A stretch of 64,000 nt of DNA from positions 192,349 through 256,348 of the forward strand of contig JABSOY010000001.1 of the NCBI GenBank assembly GCA_013215385.1, read 5' to 3'. The position numbers and the translations under genes are program-made. The notes beneath the pieces were generated by a model. The model was not told the DNA's origin. It ran no database searches and saw only the letters and a list, made by a program, of their open reading frames with translations. This stretch comes from Colwellia sp. Lineage in GTDB: Bacteria; Pseudomonadota; Gammaproteobacteria; Enterobacterales; Alteromonadaceae. This document shows positions 1 to 7,412 of this stretch, in pieces (within the stretch, counting starts at the first letter, position 1; each line of letters opens with the position of its first letter).

Positions 1-297
1 GAAATGTTCCAAAACGATCCTCAAACTGAAGCAATCGTAATGATTGGTGAAATTGGCGGAACTGCTGAAGAAGAAGCTGCGGAATACATCAAAGCTCACG
101 TTACTAAACCTGTAGTATCTTACATTGCTGGTGTTACTGCACCAGAAGGTAAGCGTATGGGTCACGCTGGCGCGATTATCGCCGGTGGTAAAGGTACTGC
201 TGAAGAGAAATTTAAAGCATTAGAAGCGGCTGGTGTTAAAACTGTTCGTTCTTTAGCTGATATCGGCAAAGCACTTAAAGAGAAAACAGGTTGGTAG
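1..297 (+). CDS. sucD: Succinyl-CoA ligase [ADP-forming] alpha subunit, C-terminal end (partial)
   Basis: Cytoplasmic TCA-cycle enzyme that makes succinate and ATP from succinyl-CoA, as an alpha/beta complex with SucC. Only the last 98 codons are present; the frame is open at the window edge, so the ATG at position 4 is internal. Seen: the [12 protein letters not shown] segment and the [10 protein letters not shown] loop with the histidine that is phosphorylated during catalysis in this family. The reading ends at TAG and a strong terminator follows, so sucD is the last gene of its operon (sucC is expected just upstream, outside the window). The family assignment is essentially certain. Confidence 0.97.
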   Translation, partial: EMFQNDPQTEAIVMIGEIGGTAEEEAAEYIKAHVTKPVVSYIAGVTAPEGKRMGHAGAIIAGGKGTAEEKFKALEAAGVKTVRSLADIGKALKEKTGW

Positions 298-324
298 GCT
301 AACGCTGCTACTTGTTAATCTGAT

Positions 325-352
325 AAAAACCCGCTAATTAGCGGGTTTTTTT
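325..352 (+). terminator. Rho-independent terminator after sucD
   Basis: A 26-bp perfect palindrome (AAAAACCCGCT, AATT loop, AGCGGGTTTTT) begins 28 bases after the sucD stop. The GC-rich stem and T-run are those of an intrinsic terminator. Confidence 0.93.
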
Positions 353-434
353 ATGAAAATTCTATAGTCAACGATGTCGATAAATTTTAGTATACCTCCT
401 ACTTGAAAAAACTTACTAGGCTTCTTTAGAATAA

Positions 435-1450
435 ATGACTGATCAAACTATAATTATTGATACTGAAGTATTTGTCCGTCTCAAATGTGATTTTCTCATT
501 CTCATTTTTTAAAGCTAATTGAATTACCTAAAAGTGAAGTTTATAGACTTGCCATTACTGATATTACAGATAGGGAAATAGAATCTAAAATTGTTGAACA
601 GATTCGTGAATATTTTAATGGAGTATTAAAGTTACAAAAAAACTTTATAAGTCATAGAGCATTTTCGCTATTTAATGTTTCAGGCAATGATTTGGAAGTT
701 GAAGAAGCCGTTAGTAATGCATTGGAAGAGTTTTCTTCGTTTAAAAAAATGATGGGAATTGAAATAATTCAGACATCAAACGTCAGGATTTCAGACGTTA
801 TGGATATGTATTTTAATTTGTTACCTCCATTTAGTTTAAAGAAAAAAAGTGAATTCCCAGATGCTATTTCATTACTAGCTATAGATAAAGAATATAAAAA
901 TAAACAGGCACTCGTAATTTCGGGTGATAACGATTGGGGCGATTTTTTTGAAAATAAAGATAATTTTTCATTCTATAAAAGTATCTCTGAATTATTAGAT
1001 GAACTCATTACAAAAGAGAATTCACTTGTATTGATATTCAAAGAGCAAATTAATACAGAATTAGCTAGTACGAAAGAATTAATAAAGGATGGTCTCCTCG
1101 AAAAACCGTTAAGCATATATCTAAATGGACAACAAATTGAAATTCATCAAGATACAATCGAAAAAATTGAAGTTGAAAATATAAATATAGTCAATATTGA
1201 GAAAACATATTCTGGAAAACAGAGAAATTTTTCATACACAAGATGTGAAGTTTCTTTTGATATATCATTAACTGTTAAATTAAGAGTCGATAGACTCAAT
1301 AAAAACATCTCTAATAATCATGTTTTTCAAACGTTTTCTCTAGATACAACAGCATGGTTATCGTATAGGGTTGAAGAGTTTGAAAACAGTATTTTGCTTA
1401 TTGGTGTTACATTCGCTGGATTAAGTCATGACACTTGGTATGTTGATTAA
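435..1450 (+). pseudogene. PIN-domain (DUF4935-like) protein, frameshifted near codon 25
   Basis: An ATG at 435 opens a frame reading IIIDTEVFVRLKCDF, typical of the first strand of a PIN nuclease with its metal-binding Asp, but this frame ends at TAA 510-512. The rest continues in the -1 frame, open from 491 to 1450: LITDIT-like helix region, then EFPDAI and ISGDNDW, which carry the later acidic PIN residues. A TTG at 692 could start only the C-terminal part. The break lies in a T6 run (505-510), so a one-base indel is the simplest explanation. The last ~120 residues match no family I recognise. PIN domains of this type are usually RNases, often in defence or toxin settings. No antitoxin-like gene is adjacent. 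A sequencing error or a rare programmed shift cannot be excluded. Confidence 0.6.
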
Positions 1451-1567
1451 CTAGAGGGCATTATGACTTCCTTAAAATGAATTATGTTCAAGGGGCAGAT
1501 CTGTTGATTTAATGAGAATACTGATATTTAGGAATAAAGTACGCTGGCTTGGATCTTGTTTAATTGT

Positions 1568-1790
1568 TTGGCGTCGGGGTGCCGACAACACCCAAAGAGG
1601 GTTAAGCGACGAACCCTCTCTGGACTCACCCGTCGCTGCTGCATTAAACGTGTTTCCTCCATGCTGTCCAATATTCTCGACGTACCAGCGCTGATGGCAC
1701 TTCCGTGTGCCAACAGCGCTTTCACTGGCATCCATGCCAGTGATACGTGAATATTGGTCATCATTCCGGCGTTTAATGGAGCAGGATTGT
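1568..1790 (+). repeat. Intergenic palindromic repeat, long copy (hairpin module plus second module)
   Basis: Begins TTGGCGTCGGGGTGCCGAC and contains an inverted repeat, CCAAAGAGGGTT at 1592-1603 against AACCCTCTCTGG at 1612-1623 (one mismatch). From about 1643 a second module runs to 1790 and is duplicated at 2199-2372. The hairpin module recurs at 3066-3146. Both strands carry open frames here, but they run through the repeat and look accidental. Confidence 0.7.
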
Positions 1791-2114
1791 GTTTGTTGAT
1801 CGGTTAGGGCAACAACCGTCATTCCGTAAGTACCTTGTACGGAATCTAGAACAGTAAAACTGAGAGCCTCGATTAAGCAACCACGTGGATGACAGCAAAC
1901 AGTGACAAGGACTCCTAATCCCTCCACAGCAACGGAAGCTCAATTTAGATAAGTACGGTATTTATCGAAGCCATGGATGGCGTAGACTGCTGTGTGAAGG
2001 GACGACTTTCAGCAGGAATAGACTTGCCACCTAAATTTAGTTGGAGTGCTTTGCTGTGCAGGGCGCTCTGGGGATTGGAAGGGGGAGCGGAGCGTTCGTT
2101 CCCCTTTCTGTGCC
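1791..2114. other. Non-coding degenerate stretch between repeat copies
   Basis: No convincing gene. Open frames on the minus strand (ORFs ending near 1472 and 1945) have low-complexity, frame-ambiguous translations with no domain, and overlap repeat sequence. An imperfect hairpin (AAGGGG ... CCCCTT, about 2079-2107) lies at the right end. This looks like eroded insertion or repeat DNA. Confidence 0.5.
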
Positions 2115-2152
2115 GTCGCCACCGCGACGCCAAGCAGTGAATAAAACTCCAA
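2115..2152 (+). repeat. 3' end fragment of the intergenic palindromic repeat
   Basis: GTCGCCACCGCGACGCCAAG followed by CAGTGAATAAAACTCCAA. The CGACGCCAA is the inverted complement of the TTGGCGTCG that opens the full copies. The same end is seen at 4093-4115, and in mutated form at the end of the 3066-3146 copy. Confidence 0.6.
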
Positions 2153-2198
2153 ACTGTTCAGTTTTTAATTAAAAGTAAATTAGGCACTACTCCATTAA

Positions 2199-2372
2199 AC
2201 CTATTTCCTCCATGCTACCCAATATTCTCGACGTACCAGCGCGGATGGCACTGCGCTCCTTGCCATTCATGGCACCTCGCTTTACCGTTCATCCTGAACA
2301 TATTCCGTGTGCCAACAGTGATACGTGAATATTGGTCATCACTCCGGCGTTTAAAGGAACAGGATTGGGTAC
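2199..2372 (+). repeat. Second copy of the repeat's downstream module
   Basis: Closely matches 1643-1790: both contain CCAATATTCTCGACGTACCA, TTCCGTGTGCCAACAG and GTGATACGTGAATATTGGTC in the same order, with an unrelated insert of different length between them. The two copies are direct repeats about 550 bp apart. No reading frame is conserved between them, so they are unlikely to be coding. Confidence 0.7.
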
Positions 2373-2544
2373 TTGTTTTGTCTCTGGTGATTTATAAATG
2401 TATTATTTGTTTGTTTAGTTATCACTATTAGAGCAACAAACGGGAGTTTTGAGGTCGAGTTTAATGTAAGTGGTGTCAAACGATTCACAGGGTATTATTG
2501 CCAAAGAGATATCGAACAGAAGCTTAAACTAGATAAAAAACATG
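2373..2544 (+). other. Possible gene remnant
   Basis: One plus-strand frame stays open from about 2397 to the TGA at 2538, with a protein-like translation ending GVKRFTGYYCQRDIEQKLK, but there is no credible start codon or ribosome site. It may be the tail of a gene destroyed by the neighbouring repeats. I do not recognise the family. Confidence 0.25.
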
Positions 2545-2572
2545 AAAGAAGTAAGTGAATGCTTACTTCTTT
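2545..2572. terminator. Hairpin downstream of the cystatin-like gene
   Basis: Perfect 11-bp inverted repeat AAAGAAGTAAG (2545-2555) / CTTACTTCTTT (2562-2572) with a six-base loop. It lies 20 bp past the stop of the minus-strand gene at 2593-2868 and may terminate it. On that strand the T-rich tract follows only after a few bases, so terminator function is moderate in confidence. Confidence 0.5.
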
Positions 2573-2592
2573 GTTAAGTAATATAGGTCTGA

Positions 2593-2868
2593 TTAATATG
2601 GCATTTTTTCAATATGCGTAATACTTGAATGACCTTCTAATGATTTAAAAATGGTCACCATTGCTGGGTTAGATGTTGCACCCGGATAAACCGGTGTAGC
2701 GTTACAGAAAAAAGCATAATTTTCTCCAGCAACAACCTGTTTTGCAACAGCAATTGGTTCATAGTTAACACCAACAAACTTTTCAAATGCATTAATGAAA
2801 ACTTCTTTATCTTCTGTACTTATTTGGGCAGAAAAAGGTGAGTATGAACCAAGGGTAGTATTTGACAT
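2593..2868 (-). CDS. Small cystatin-like protein (QVVAG motif)
   Basis: A 91-residue protein with no signal peptide or membrane segment. Residues 43-58 read AKQVVAGENYAFFCNA. This matches the QxVxG first hairpin loop plus following strand of cystatin/stefin cysteine-protease inhibitors, and NATPVYPG and the HITHIEKM-like tail are compatible with the later strands. I recall similar short proteins in other bacteria annotated as hypothetical. The start is supported by AAGGAT ten bases upstream. It is flanked by non-coding repeat DNA with a hairpin downstream, so it is probably monocistronic. The inhibitor role is inferred from one motif and the size; the target protease is unknown. Confidence 0.7.
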   Translation of the reverse strand: MSNTTLGSYSPFSAQISTEDKEVFINAFEKFVGVNYEPIAVAKQVVAGENYAFFCNATPVYPGATSNPAMVTIFKSLEGHSSITHIEKMPY

Positions 2869-3065
2869 GGTAATATCCTTATATATGAATTTAATATGTT
2901 GTGCATCTTACTGACGCACAAATAACGATAGTTGAAAATTATTCAAACACAATGTCATTCGTCATTTAATTATTAACTTTTCTATGCTTTATTTTTTTGT
3001 TAAGAATTAAAGTGCGCGGTGACAAGTGATCATTATTATCACCTGCTTGGCGTTTGTTTATTGGT

Positions 3066-3146
3066 TTGGCGTCGGGGCCGACGACACCCAAAGAGGGTTA
3101 AACGGCAAACCCTCTTTGGCCTCTCCTGTCGCTACCGCCACGGCAA
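3066..3146 (+). repeat. Best-preserved full copy of the palindromic repeat
   Basis: An 81-bp nested palindrome: outer ends TTGGCGTCG / CCACGGCAA (degenerate complement), next GTCGG/CCGAC, then a perfect 12-bp stem CCAAAGAGGGTT (3088-3099) / AACCCTCTTTGG (3108-3119) with an eight-base loop. No T-run follows, so it is not a standard terminator. It resembles the REP/MITE class of mobile intergenic repeats. Confidence 0.7.
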
Positions 3147-3300
3147 AAAAATGATAAAACTCCAATCCGCAAACTCAAATACGACCAAGCGATATACATA
3201 ACTAAAGTTTTCCCTGCAAATAACCTTCATGTTTTTCTCATTATGCAAAAAAAATAAAAACACTATCTAGTCAACATAGATAAATTATATTGACTCGTTG

Positions 3301-3318
3301 TGATACCCAAGGGTATCA
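3301..3318. promoter_or_regulatory. Candidate operator of the XRE/membrane-protein pair
   Basis: Perfect palindrome TGATACCC-AA-GGGTATCA, 67 bp ahead of the start codon at 3386. Dyads of this size are typical sites for small XRE-type dimers, so autoregulation by the regulator encoded at 3864-4076 is the likely explanation. This is inferred from position and symmetry only. Confidence 0.55.
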
Positions 3319-3385
3319 TATGTGTATCTAGGGTGGCATTTGACACCTTTAGGTTACTAAGTGACTATAATTAAGGATAATTAAC

Positions 3386-3871
3386 ATGGGTAAAGAAATA
3401 GTTTCTTCAGCAGATAACGAGCACCTTTATTTGAAAAGTAACGCATTATTTAGTTTTGCATTAGGTTTTGTATTTACTTTTGATGTTATTGATCAGGCTT
3501 TTTCATCAATTATTGAAAACAATCACTGGGTTGACATTTTACTTACTGGTATGGGTGTTATTGTTTTATTAGTTTTGGTTGTTCAACTTGTCAAAACGTT
3601 GCATGCAATGGAGGGATTGTCAAAAGCTGCATTTTGGTATGGTGACTTTCAAGATGAATATGTTAATTTTATCAACCTTAAAGGTTATAAATGGGCGTTT
3701 ACTATGGCAATTAGTGTTTTATTAATTTTTTGCATATTTGATGATCTTGCTGACGTAGCCTTTAGCAGCATTTCTATTAGTGATTTTTCAGAATTTATTG
3801 TTGGTTTGATATTTATTGCCTACTCCTTACCTGTAATATACTCATTATATAAGGATTCAGAGAATGAATAA
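3386..3871 (+). CDS. Four-helix membrane protein paired with an XRE regulator
   Basis: A 161-residue inner-membrane protein. Hydrophobic segments lie at roughly residues 20-38, 48-68, 108-128 and 135-152. No catalytic motif is seen. The ATG has a good AAGGAT site. Its last codons overlap the start of the downstream HTH gene by 8 bp (GAATGAATAATGA), so the two are translationally coupled. The arrangement matches the DUF2975-type pairs of small membrane protein plus YozG-like XRE regulator found in many bacteria. I infer that this is such a pair but do not recognise the sequence itself. The membrane partner may sense envelope state or modulate the regulator. Confidence 0.7.
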   Translation: MGKEIVSSADNEHLYLKSNALFSFALGFVFTFDVIDQAFSSIIENNHWVDILLTGMGVIVLLVLVVQLVKTLHAMEGLSKAAFWYGDFQDEYVNFINLKGYKWAFTMAISVLLIFCIFDDLADVAFSSISISDFSEFIVGLIFIAYSLPVIYSLYKDSENE

Positions 3872-4076
3872 TGAACTCGATAACCATATTGCCAAGCTAC
3901 GGAGTAAACGCAAGTTATCACAACAAGAGTTAGCAGATAATATTGGAGTTTCAAGGAAAACAATAAGTACCGTTGAAACCGGACGCTTTACTCCTTCTGT
4001 TGTTATCGCGCTTAAGTTAGCTAGGTTTTTTGAATTACCTGTTGAAAAGGTTTTTGAGTTGGAAAGTGATGTTTAA
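3864..4076 (+). CDS. Small XRE-family transcriptional regulator
   Basis: A 70-residue protein that is almost entirely one helix-turn-helix: LRSKRKLSQQELADNIGVSRKTISTVETGRFTPSVVIALKLARFFELPVEKVFE. This is the standard Cro/C1-type layout (PF01381), with the recognition helix around SRKTISTVE. It binds DNA as a dimer; the 18-bp palindrome upstream of the partner gene is the obvious candidate site. The overlap with the preceding membrane-protein gene makes a two-gene operon. Its short form resembles YozG/YgzD regulators. Certain as to family; target genes unknown. Confidence 0.9.
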   Translation: MNNELDNHIAKLRSKRKLSQQELADNIGVSRKTISTVETGRFTPSVVIALKLARFFELPVEKVFELESDV

Positions 4077-4092
4077 TTTCAGTATTTATCCA

Positions 4093-4115
4093 GCTGCCAC
4101 CGCGACGCCAAGCAG
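4093..4115 (+). repeat. Fragment of the palindromic repeat's 3' end
   Basis: GCTGCCACCGCGACGCCAAG then CAG, matching 2118-2136. A further weak reverse fragment (TGTCGCGGTAGTGACGAC) lies near 5554-5571. Confidence 0.5.
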
Positions 4116-4215
4116 ATAAGCAAACTCTAATCGTCAACCCTTGATAAATTTAGGTAAACATTTTATCTATTTTAGCGACATTGACTAATAATCAAGGTCG
4201 CTACTAAACTAACCT

Positions 4216-5391
4216 TTATTCACCAGCAATTTTATTTTTTACTGTTAAAAGCTTAGCAACTCTCTCTTTGTTTTTTTCAAACATAGCTTTATTAGCATCA
4301 TTTGATTCTGCTAGCTCAAGTGCTTTTGCATAATTTTTATAGGCCTTATTTAGGGCACCACTTGCCTCTTGCGCATCTGCCAAGCTGTCATAAACATTGG
4401 CTGAGTTTGGATACATTTTGACATTATAAGCAAATACTTCTATCGCCTTAGCTAATTTTTCATCGCCTAATGCGTTGTAACCTAAGTTATTAATTATTCC
4501 TTCAGGTACCTGTACATCAAAGCCAAATTTTTTCGCAATTTTTTTATAATGTGCTTGAACCGCACTAAGCCCTTGGCTGAAGGTATCACGTGGCATATTC
4601 CAGCCATCCCAAACTTGTTTTAAGCCAAAATACTGGCTACGCAAAACGGTTGAGCCATGATCTTCATCATCAAATTCTTTATTAGCAAATATCAAACCTT
4701 TAACTTTACTTTCTTTTGCCATGTTAACAAATTCGTTGTATGGGCCGAGCATGCGGTCGCTTTCTGCCGCCATGGTTACAAAAAGCGTACGATCAAGTGA
4801 TGCTGTTTTATTGAAAAAAACCTTAGCATCATTTATTAAGCGTTGGTCGTCCCACCATAAACTTGGGCTTACTGAAATATAGGCATTAAACACCTCTGGT
4901 TTTGTTAAGAAAGCATTTAAGGCAAATAGCCCACCGAATGAATGGCCACTAAAGACACGATAGGGCTGAGTACGATAGTTTTTTTCGATATAGGGGATCA
5001 ATTCTTGTTCAAAAAAGTTTAAAAAGTTATCAGCGCCTCCACCATTTTGAAATCGCAGGTCTTTTGATACTAATATTTTAGGCGTTAAATCACGCGTTCT
5101 ATCCGTATTGGCCACACCAACAATGATCATCTGAGGGATGCGACCATTATTAGCGAGAAAATTCATTGTGCCTACCGTGTGACTGAAATGCCCAGGTCCA
5201 TCAGTAAGGTAAAGAACGGGAAAACGAGTTTCCCCGTTGCGATAAGCATCAGGCAAATGAACCTGAATAATGCGTTTTTCATTAAGGGTTTTTGATTCAA
5301 TTTCTATAGTCTTACCAATAGAAATGTTGCTATCTAAAGCCGCCGCGATGTTGGGTATAGATAACAAAATAAGTATGAATAATCGTTTCAT
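4216..5391 (-). CDS. Exported alpha/beta-hydrolase esterase with C-terminal TPR
   Basis: A 391-residue protein with a cleavable signal peptide (residues 1-18, ending IAAA). Residues 25-270 form a putative-esterase fold (PF00756, the Fes/IroE/esterase D group): RIIQVHLPDAYRNGETRFPVLYLTDG opens the domain, GHSFGG carries the nucleophile Ser151, and EDHGS supplies the likely catalytic His near 247. Residues 300-375 contain TPR-like helices (YNALGDEKLAKAIEVFAYN onward). Members hydrolyse esters such as acyl groups or siderophore lactones in the periplasm; the substrate here is unknown. The AAAGGA site supports the start. It is monocistronic, flanked on the right by repeat fragments. The esterase call is strong; siderophore hydrolysis is only a possibility. 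Confidence 0.85.
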   Translation of the reverse strand: MKRLFILILLSIPNIAAALDSNISIGKTIEIESKTLNEKRIIQVHLPDAYRNGETRFPVLYLTDGPGHFSHTVGTMNFLANNGRIPQMIIVGVANTDRTRDLTPKILVSKDLRFQNGGGADNFLNFFEQELIPYIEKNYRTQPYRVFSGHSFGGLFALNAFLTKPEVFNAYISVSPSLWWDDQRLINDAKVFFNKTASLDRTLFVTMAAESDRMLGPYNEFVNMAKESKVKGLIFANKEFDDEDHGSTVLRSQYFGLKQVWDGWNMPRDTFSQGLSAVQAHYKKIAKKFGFDVQVPEGIINNLGYNALGDEKLAKAIEVFAYNVKMYPNSANVYDSLADAQEASGALNKAYKNYAKALELAESNDANKAMFEKNKERVAKLLTVKNKIAGE

Positions 5392-5660
5392 TGTTTACCG
5401 TCCTTTTATAGGGTTATTTTTATATTTATTGTTAAACTCTTACTTCTACGAGTCTTATCGTAGACTGTTTTTTGTTGTATTCCAAGTCTGACTAATAAAT
5501 AGGATCATATTCATTTAAAATACTTTCTGTTTCGGTAACTTGTCATTCTTATATTGTCGCGGTAGTGACGACTTCGAAAGGGCTAGAATTAAAGTAAAAT
5601 TAATGGGGAGGTGAAAACGGATAATTGTTATCAAGTAAGTTGAACATGCACTTATTAACA

Positions 5661-5909
5661 TTAGATAGCTAAGGAGCTGACTCCGCTAATCCTGCCAATT
5701 TTTTTCCCGTATAAACCGAGTAAAGTGCCATTAAATGAGGCCAGCTGACTCACCAGTATTTTTCTCTTTTGTTGCTCTTCTGCTGAATTACCATTATTGA
5801 GTTTACTAAGCTCTTGCTGAATTTCTTTAATTTGTTCTTGTATTTGCTCTTGCGCTAATTTTTCACTGGCTTGTGGAGAAATGTTGACTTGTCTGTCGTC
5901 GCCTATCAT
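5661..5909 (-). CDS. Small coiled-coil protein, FlxA-like
   Basis: An 82-residue hydrophilic protein. Residues 15-60 are a Gln/Glu-rich coiled coil (KLAQEQIQEQIKEIQQELSK), followed by SQLASFNGTLLGLYGKK. No signal peptide. Size and pattern resemble FlxA-like proteins (PF14282), which in enterobacteria are coexpressed with flagellin, but no flagellar gene is near. No clear ribosome site precedes the ATG, so translation from this start is less certain. Isolated between an esterase and an outer-membrane protein, both in separate transcripts. Confidence 0.55.
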   Translation of the reverse strand: MIGDDRQVNISPQASEKLAQEQIQEQIKEIQQELSKLNNGNSAEEQQKRKILVSQLASFNGTLLGLYGKKIGRISGVSSLAI

Positions 5910-6084
5910 CTTGACGGAAAGTATTGAAAAAGCTCAAGTGGTAATGTGAATTCATCAAATACTTCTTACAATTTCTCACGTTAGCACTACATTTCACCAA
6001 CAAAAACCATAATGAAACGAACGTAACAAGGCTTTATTATTCCCTCATAAATTACTAAAACATAAAACATTGGGAATTAACATT

Positions 6085-6789
6085 ATGAACAAATCACTTA
6101 TTAGCATCGCTTTACTTTTAGCTTCTTCTTCTGTCTTTGCCGAAACAGAGTATCCAGAAAATCAGGTATTACGACCGATGACCTTAACTGAGGGCACTAT
6201 TGCAATTGCGGGGGCTTTAGTTTGGGGAGAAGAAAAAAATGACCGTCGTGTTGAACTCGGCCTAAATGGCGCTTATGGTTTTACAGATAATTTAACCGTA
6301 GGTTTAGGTGGACTAAATTATCGGGTGTTAGCTCGCCCTGATAATGAAATGGGTTTGGAGTTAGCGGTAGGTTTAGGTGTCAGAGGTTATCAAGACTCTA
6401 CAATCAACGGCGATGCGATAGCTTATGGCACCGATTTAAACGGTAAATATGTCTTTGATAAAGATTTCGCGATGATTTTCTCTTTAGGTTATGTAAAGTG
6501 GGATGAAGAACAGCTGAAAAACAAAGATGAATTTCGTTATTCACTCGGTTTACAAACTAATATTGCTAAGGATTGGACCGCTACGGCAAGCTACACTTAT
6601 CGCGATTTAGTAGATTTTTCACAAAACCATGCCCACGAAGTAAATGTTGGTGTTAATTACGCCTACAGCAAAAATACTGATATTGGTGTATTTGTCGGTT
6701 ACTCAAGTTTCGATGCGCAAGAAAATGGTTATAAACTGGATAATAGTCTTGACCGTGTCGCGGGTATTTATGCGGCATATCGCTTTTAA
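6085..6789 (+). CDS. Small outer-membrane beta-barrel protein
   Basis: A 234-residue protein from the ATG at 6085. A TTG 15 bases upstream is less likely because the signal peptide starts at MNKSLISIALLLASSSVFA and GGGAA lies just ahead. The mature part alternates polar and hydrophobic residues in about ten strands with Gly/Asn turns (NGAYGFTDNLTVGLGGLNY, NIAKDWTATASYTYRDL) and ends in AAYRF, the C-terminal aromatic signal for BAM-dependent insertion. It is an OmpW/MtrB-sized barrel of unknown substrate. Monocistronic, with a long perfect hairpin after the stop. Confidence 0.85.
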   Translation: MNKSLISIALLLASSSVFAETEYPENQVLRPMTLTEGTIAIAGALVWGEEKNDRRVELGLNGAYGFTDNLTVGLGGLNYRVLARPDNEMGLELAVGLGVRGYQDSTINGDAIAYGTDLNGKYVFDKDFAMIFSLGYVKWDEEQLKNKDEFRYSLGLQTNIAKDWTATASYTYRDLVDFSQNHAHEVNVGVNYAYSKNTDIGVFVGYSSFDAQENGYKLDNSLDRVAGIYAAYRF

Positions 6790-6810
6790 CTCTCTATAGT
6801 TATATAAATA

Positions 6811-6847
6811 ATGAAAACTAAATATCTTCTCGATATTTAGTTTTCAT
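6811..6847. terminator. Terminator of the outer-membrane protein gene
   Basis: Perfect 15-bp inverted repeat, ATGAAAACTAAATAT (6811-6825) and ATATTTAGTTTTCAT (6833-6847), seven-base loop, 22 bases past the stop. It ends in a T-rich arm and is likely bidirectional. Confidence 0.8.
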
Positions 6848-7412
6848 CAAGCCATCCTTGTATATGTTGATTCGTTATATCTCAATATTTATTTATCGAT
6901 AGGGTTTAATTATATTTTAATGCCCCCCCTGAGAAAATCTCCCCCGCTAGTCAGTCTAAAGTCCAACAATTCAACAATTCAATAATTCAACAATTCAACA
7001 ATTCAATAATGTATTAGCGCAACAAACTTCAACGCTAACTATGTTTCGAAGGTTGAAACTTTCGATAAAGCAATAATCTACAGGTCGTCAGGCTGCCTTT
7101 GGTGCTATTAATTATTTTGTTGAATAGCTGGAATAAGGTGAATTACAGATGTCCTATTTTTAGAAAAAATCGATAACTCAAAGGTTTGCAAGGCCATACT
7201 TGTGTCACATGTATTGTTAGATAGGCCAATAATATTTTATACAAAAGTACTAGACTGCTTAATTTTTAGGATTAATTTAATTAATACTTTTTTTATTGTT
7301 TTTAATAGGATACCATCCGTTTTCAAAATTCTACCGCCATGGAGGGAGGTATCAATTGTTATAATTGATGTTTATTTTCCTCTAAGGCATACGCTTTCCA
7401 AAGGAAAATAAA
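6848..7412. other. Intergenic region with a tandem repeat
   Basis: About 565 bases without a supported gene. A 69-codon open frame at 7202-7411 has a GTG start, no ribosome site and no recognisable sequence, and I do not count it. The region contains the 8-bp tandem array at 6965-7010 and, at 7354-7368, a TATAAT within the dyad CAATTGTTATAATTG, which could be the promoter of the downstream lipoprotein gene. Confidence 0.5.
6965..7010 (+). repeat. 8-bp tandem repeat with 24-bp superperiod
   Basis: Five full units and one partial unit of AAYAATTC. The variable base runs C,C,T,C,C,T, so the array is really two copies of a 24-bp unit. This suggests duplication of the whole 24-mer rather than single-unit slippage. 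Confidence 0.8.

Noticed and set aside
504-512. Programmed -1 ribosomal frameshift at ATTTTTTA
   Set aside because: The zero-frame codons are not a classical X-XXY-YYZ heptamer and no stimulatory stem is obvious; an indel is simpler.
1472-1927. 151-codon minus-strand ORF and overlapping plus-strand ORFs
   Set aside because: They run through the palindromic repeat, translate to Cys/Arg-rich frame-ambiguous sequence with no family, and lack ribosome sites.
5270-5491. Plus-strand ORF opposite the esterase start
   Set aside because: Shadow of the signal-peptide region and promoter of the esterase gene; no coding features.
6965-7010. CRISPR-like array
   Set aside because: Units are 8 bp with no spacers.
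7202-7411. 69-codon ORF ahead of the lipoprotein
   Set aside because: GTG start, no ribosome site, no recognisable sequence.
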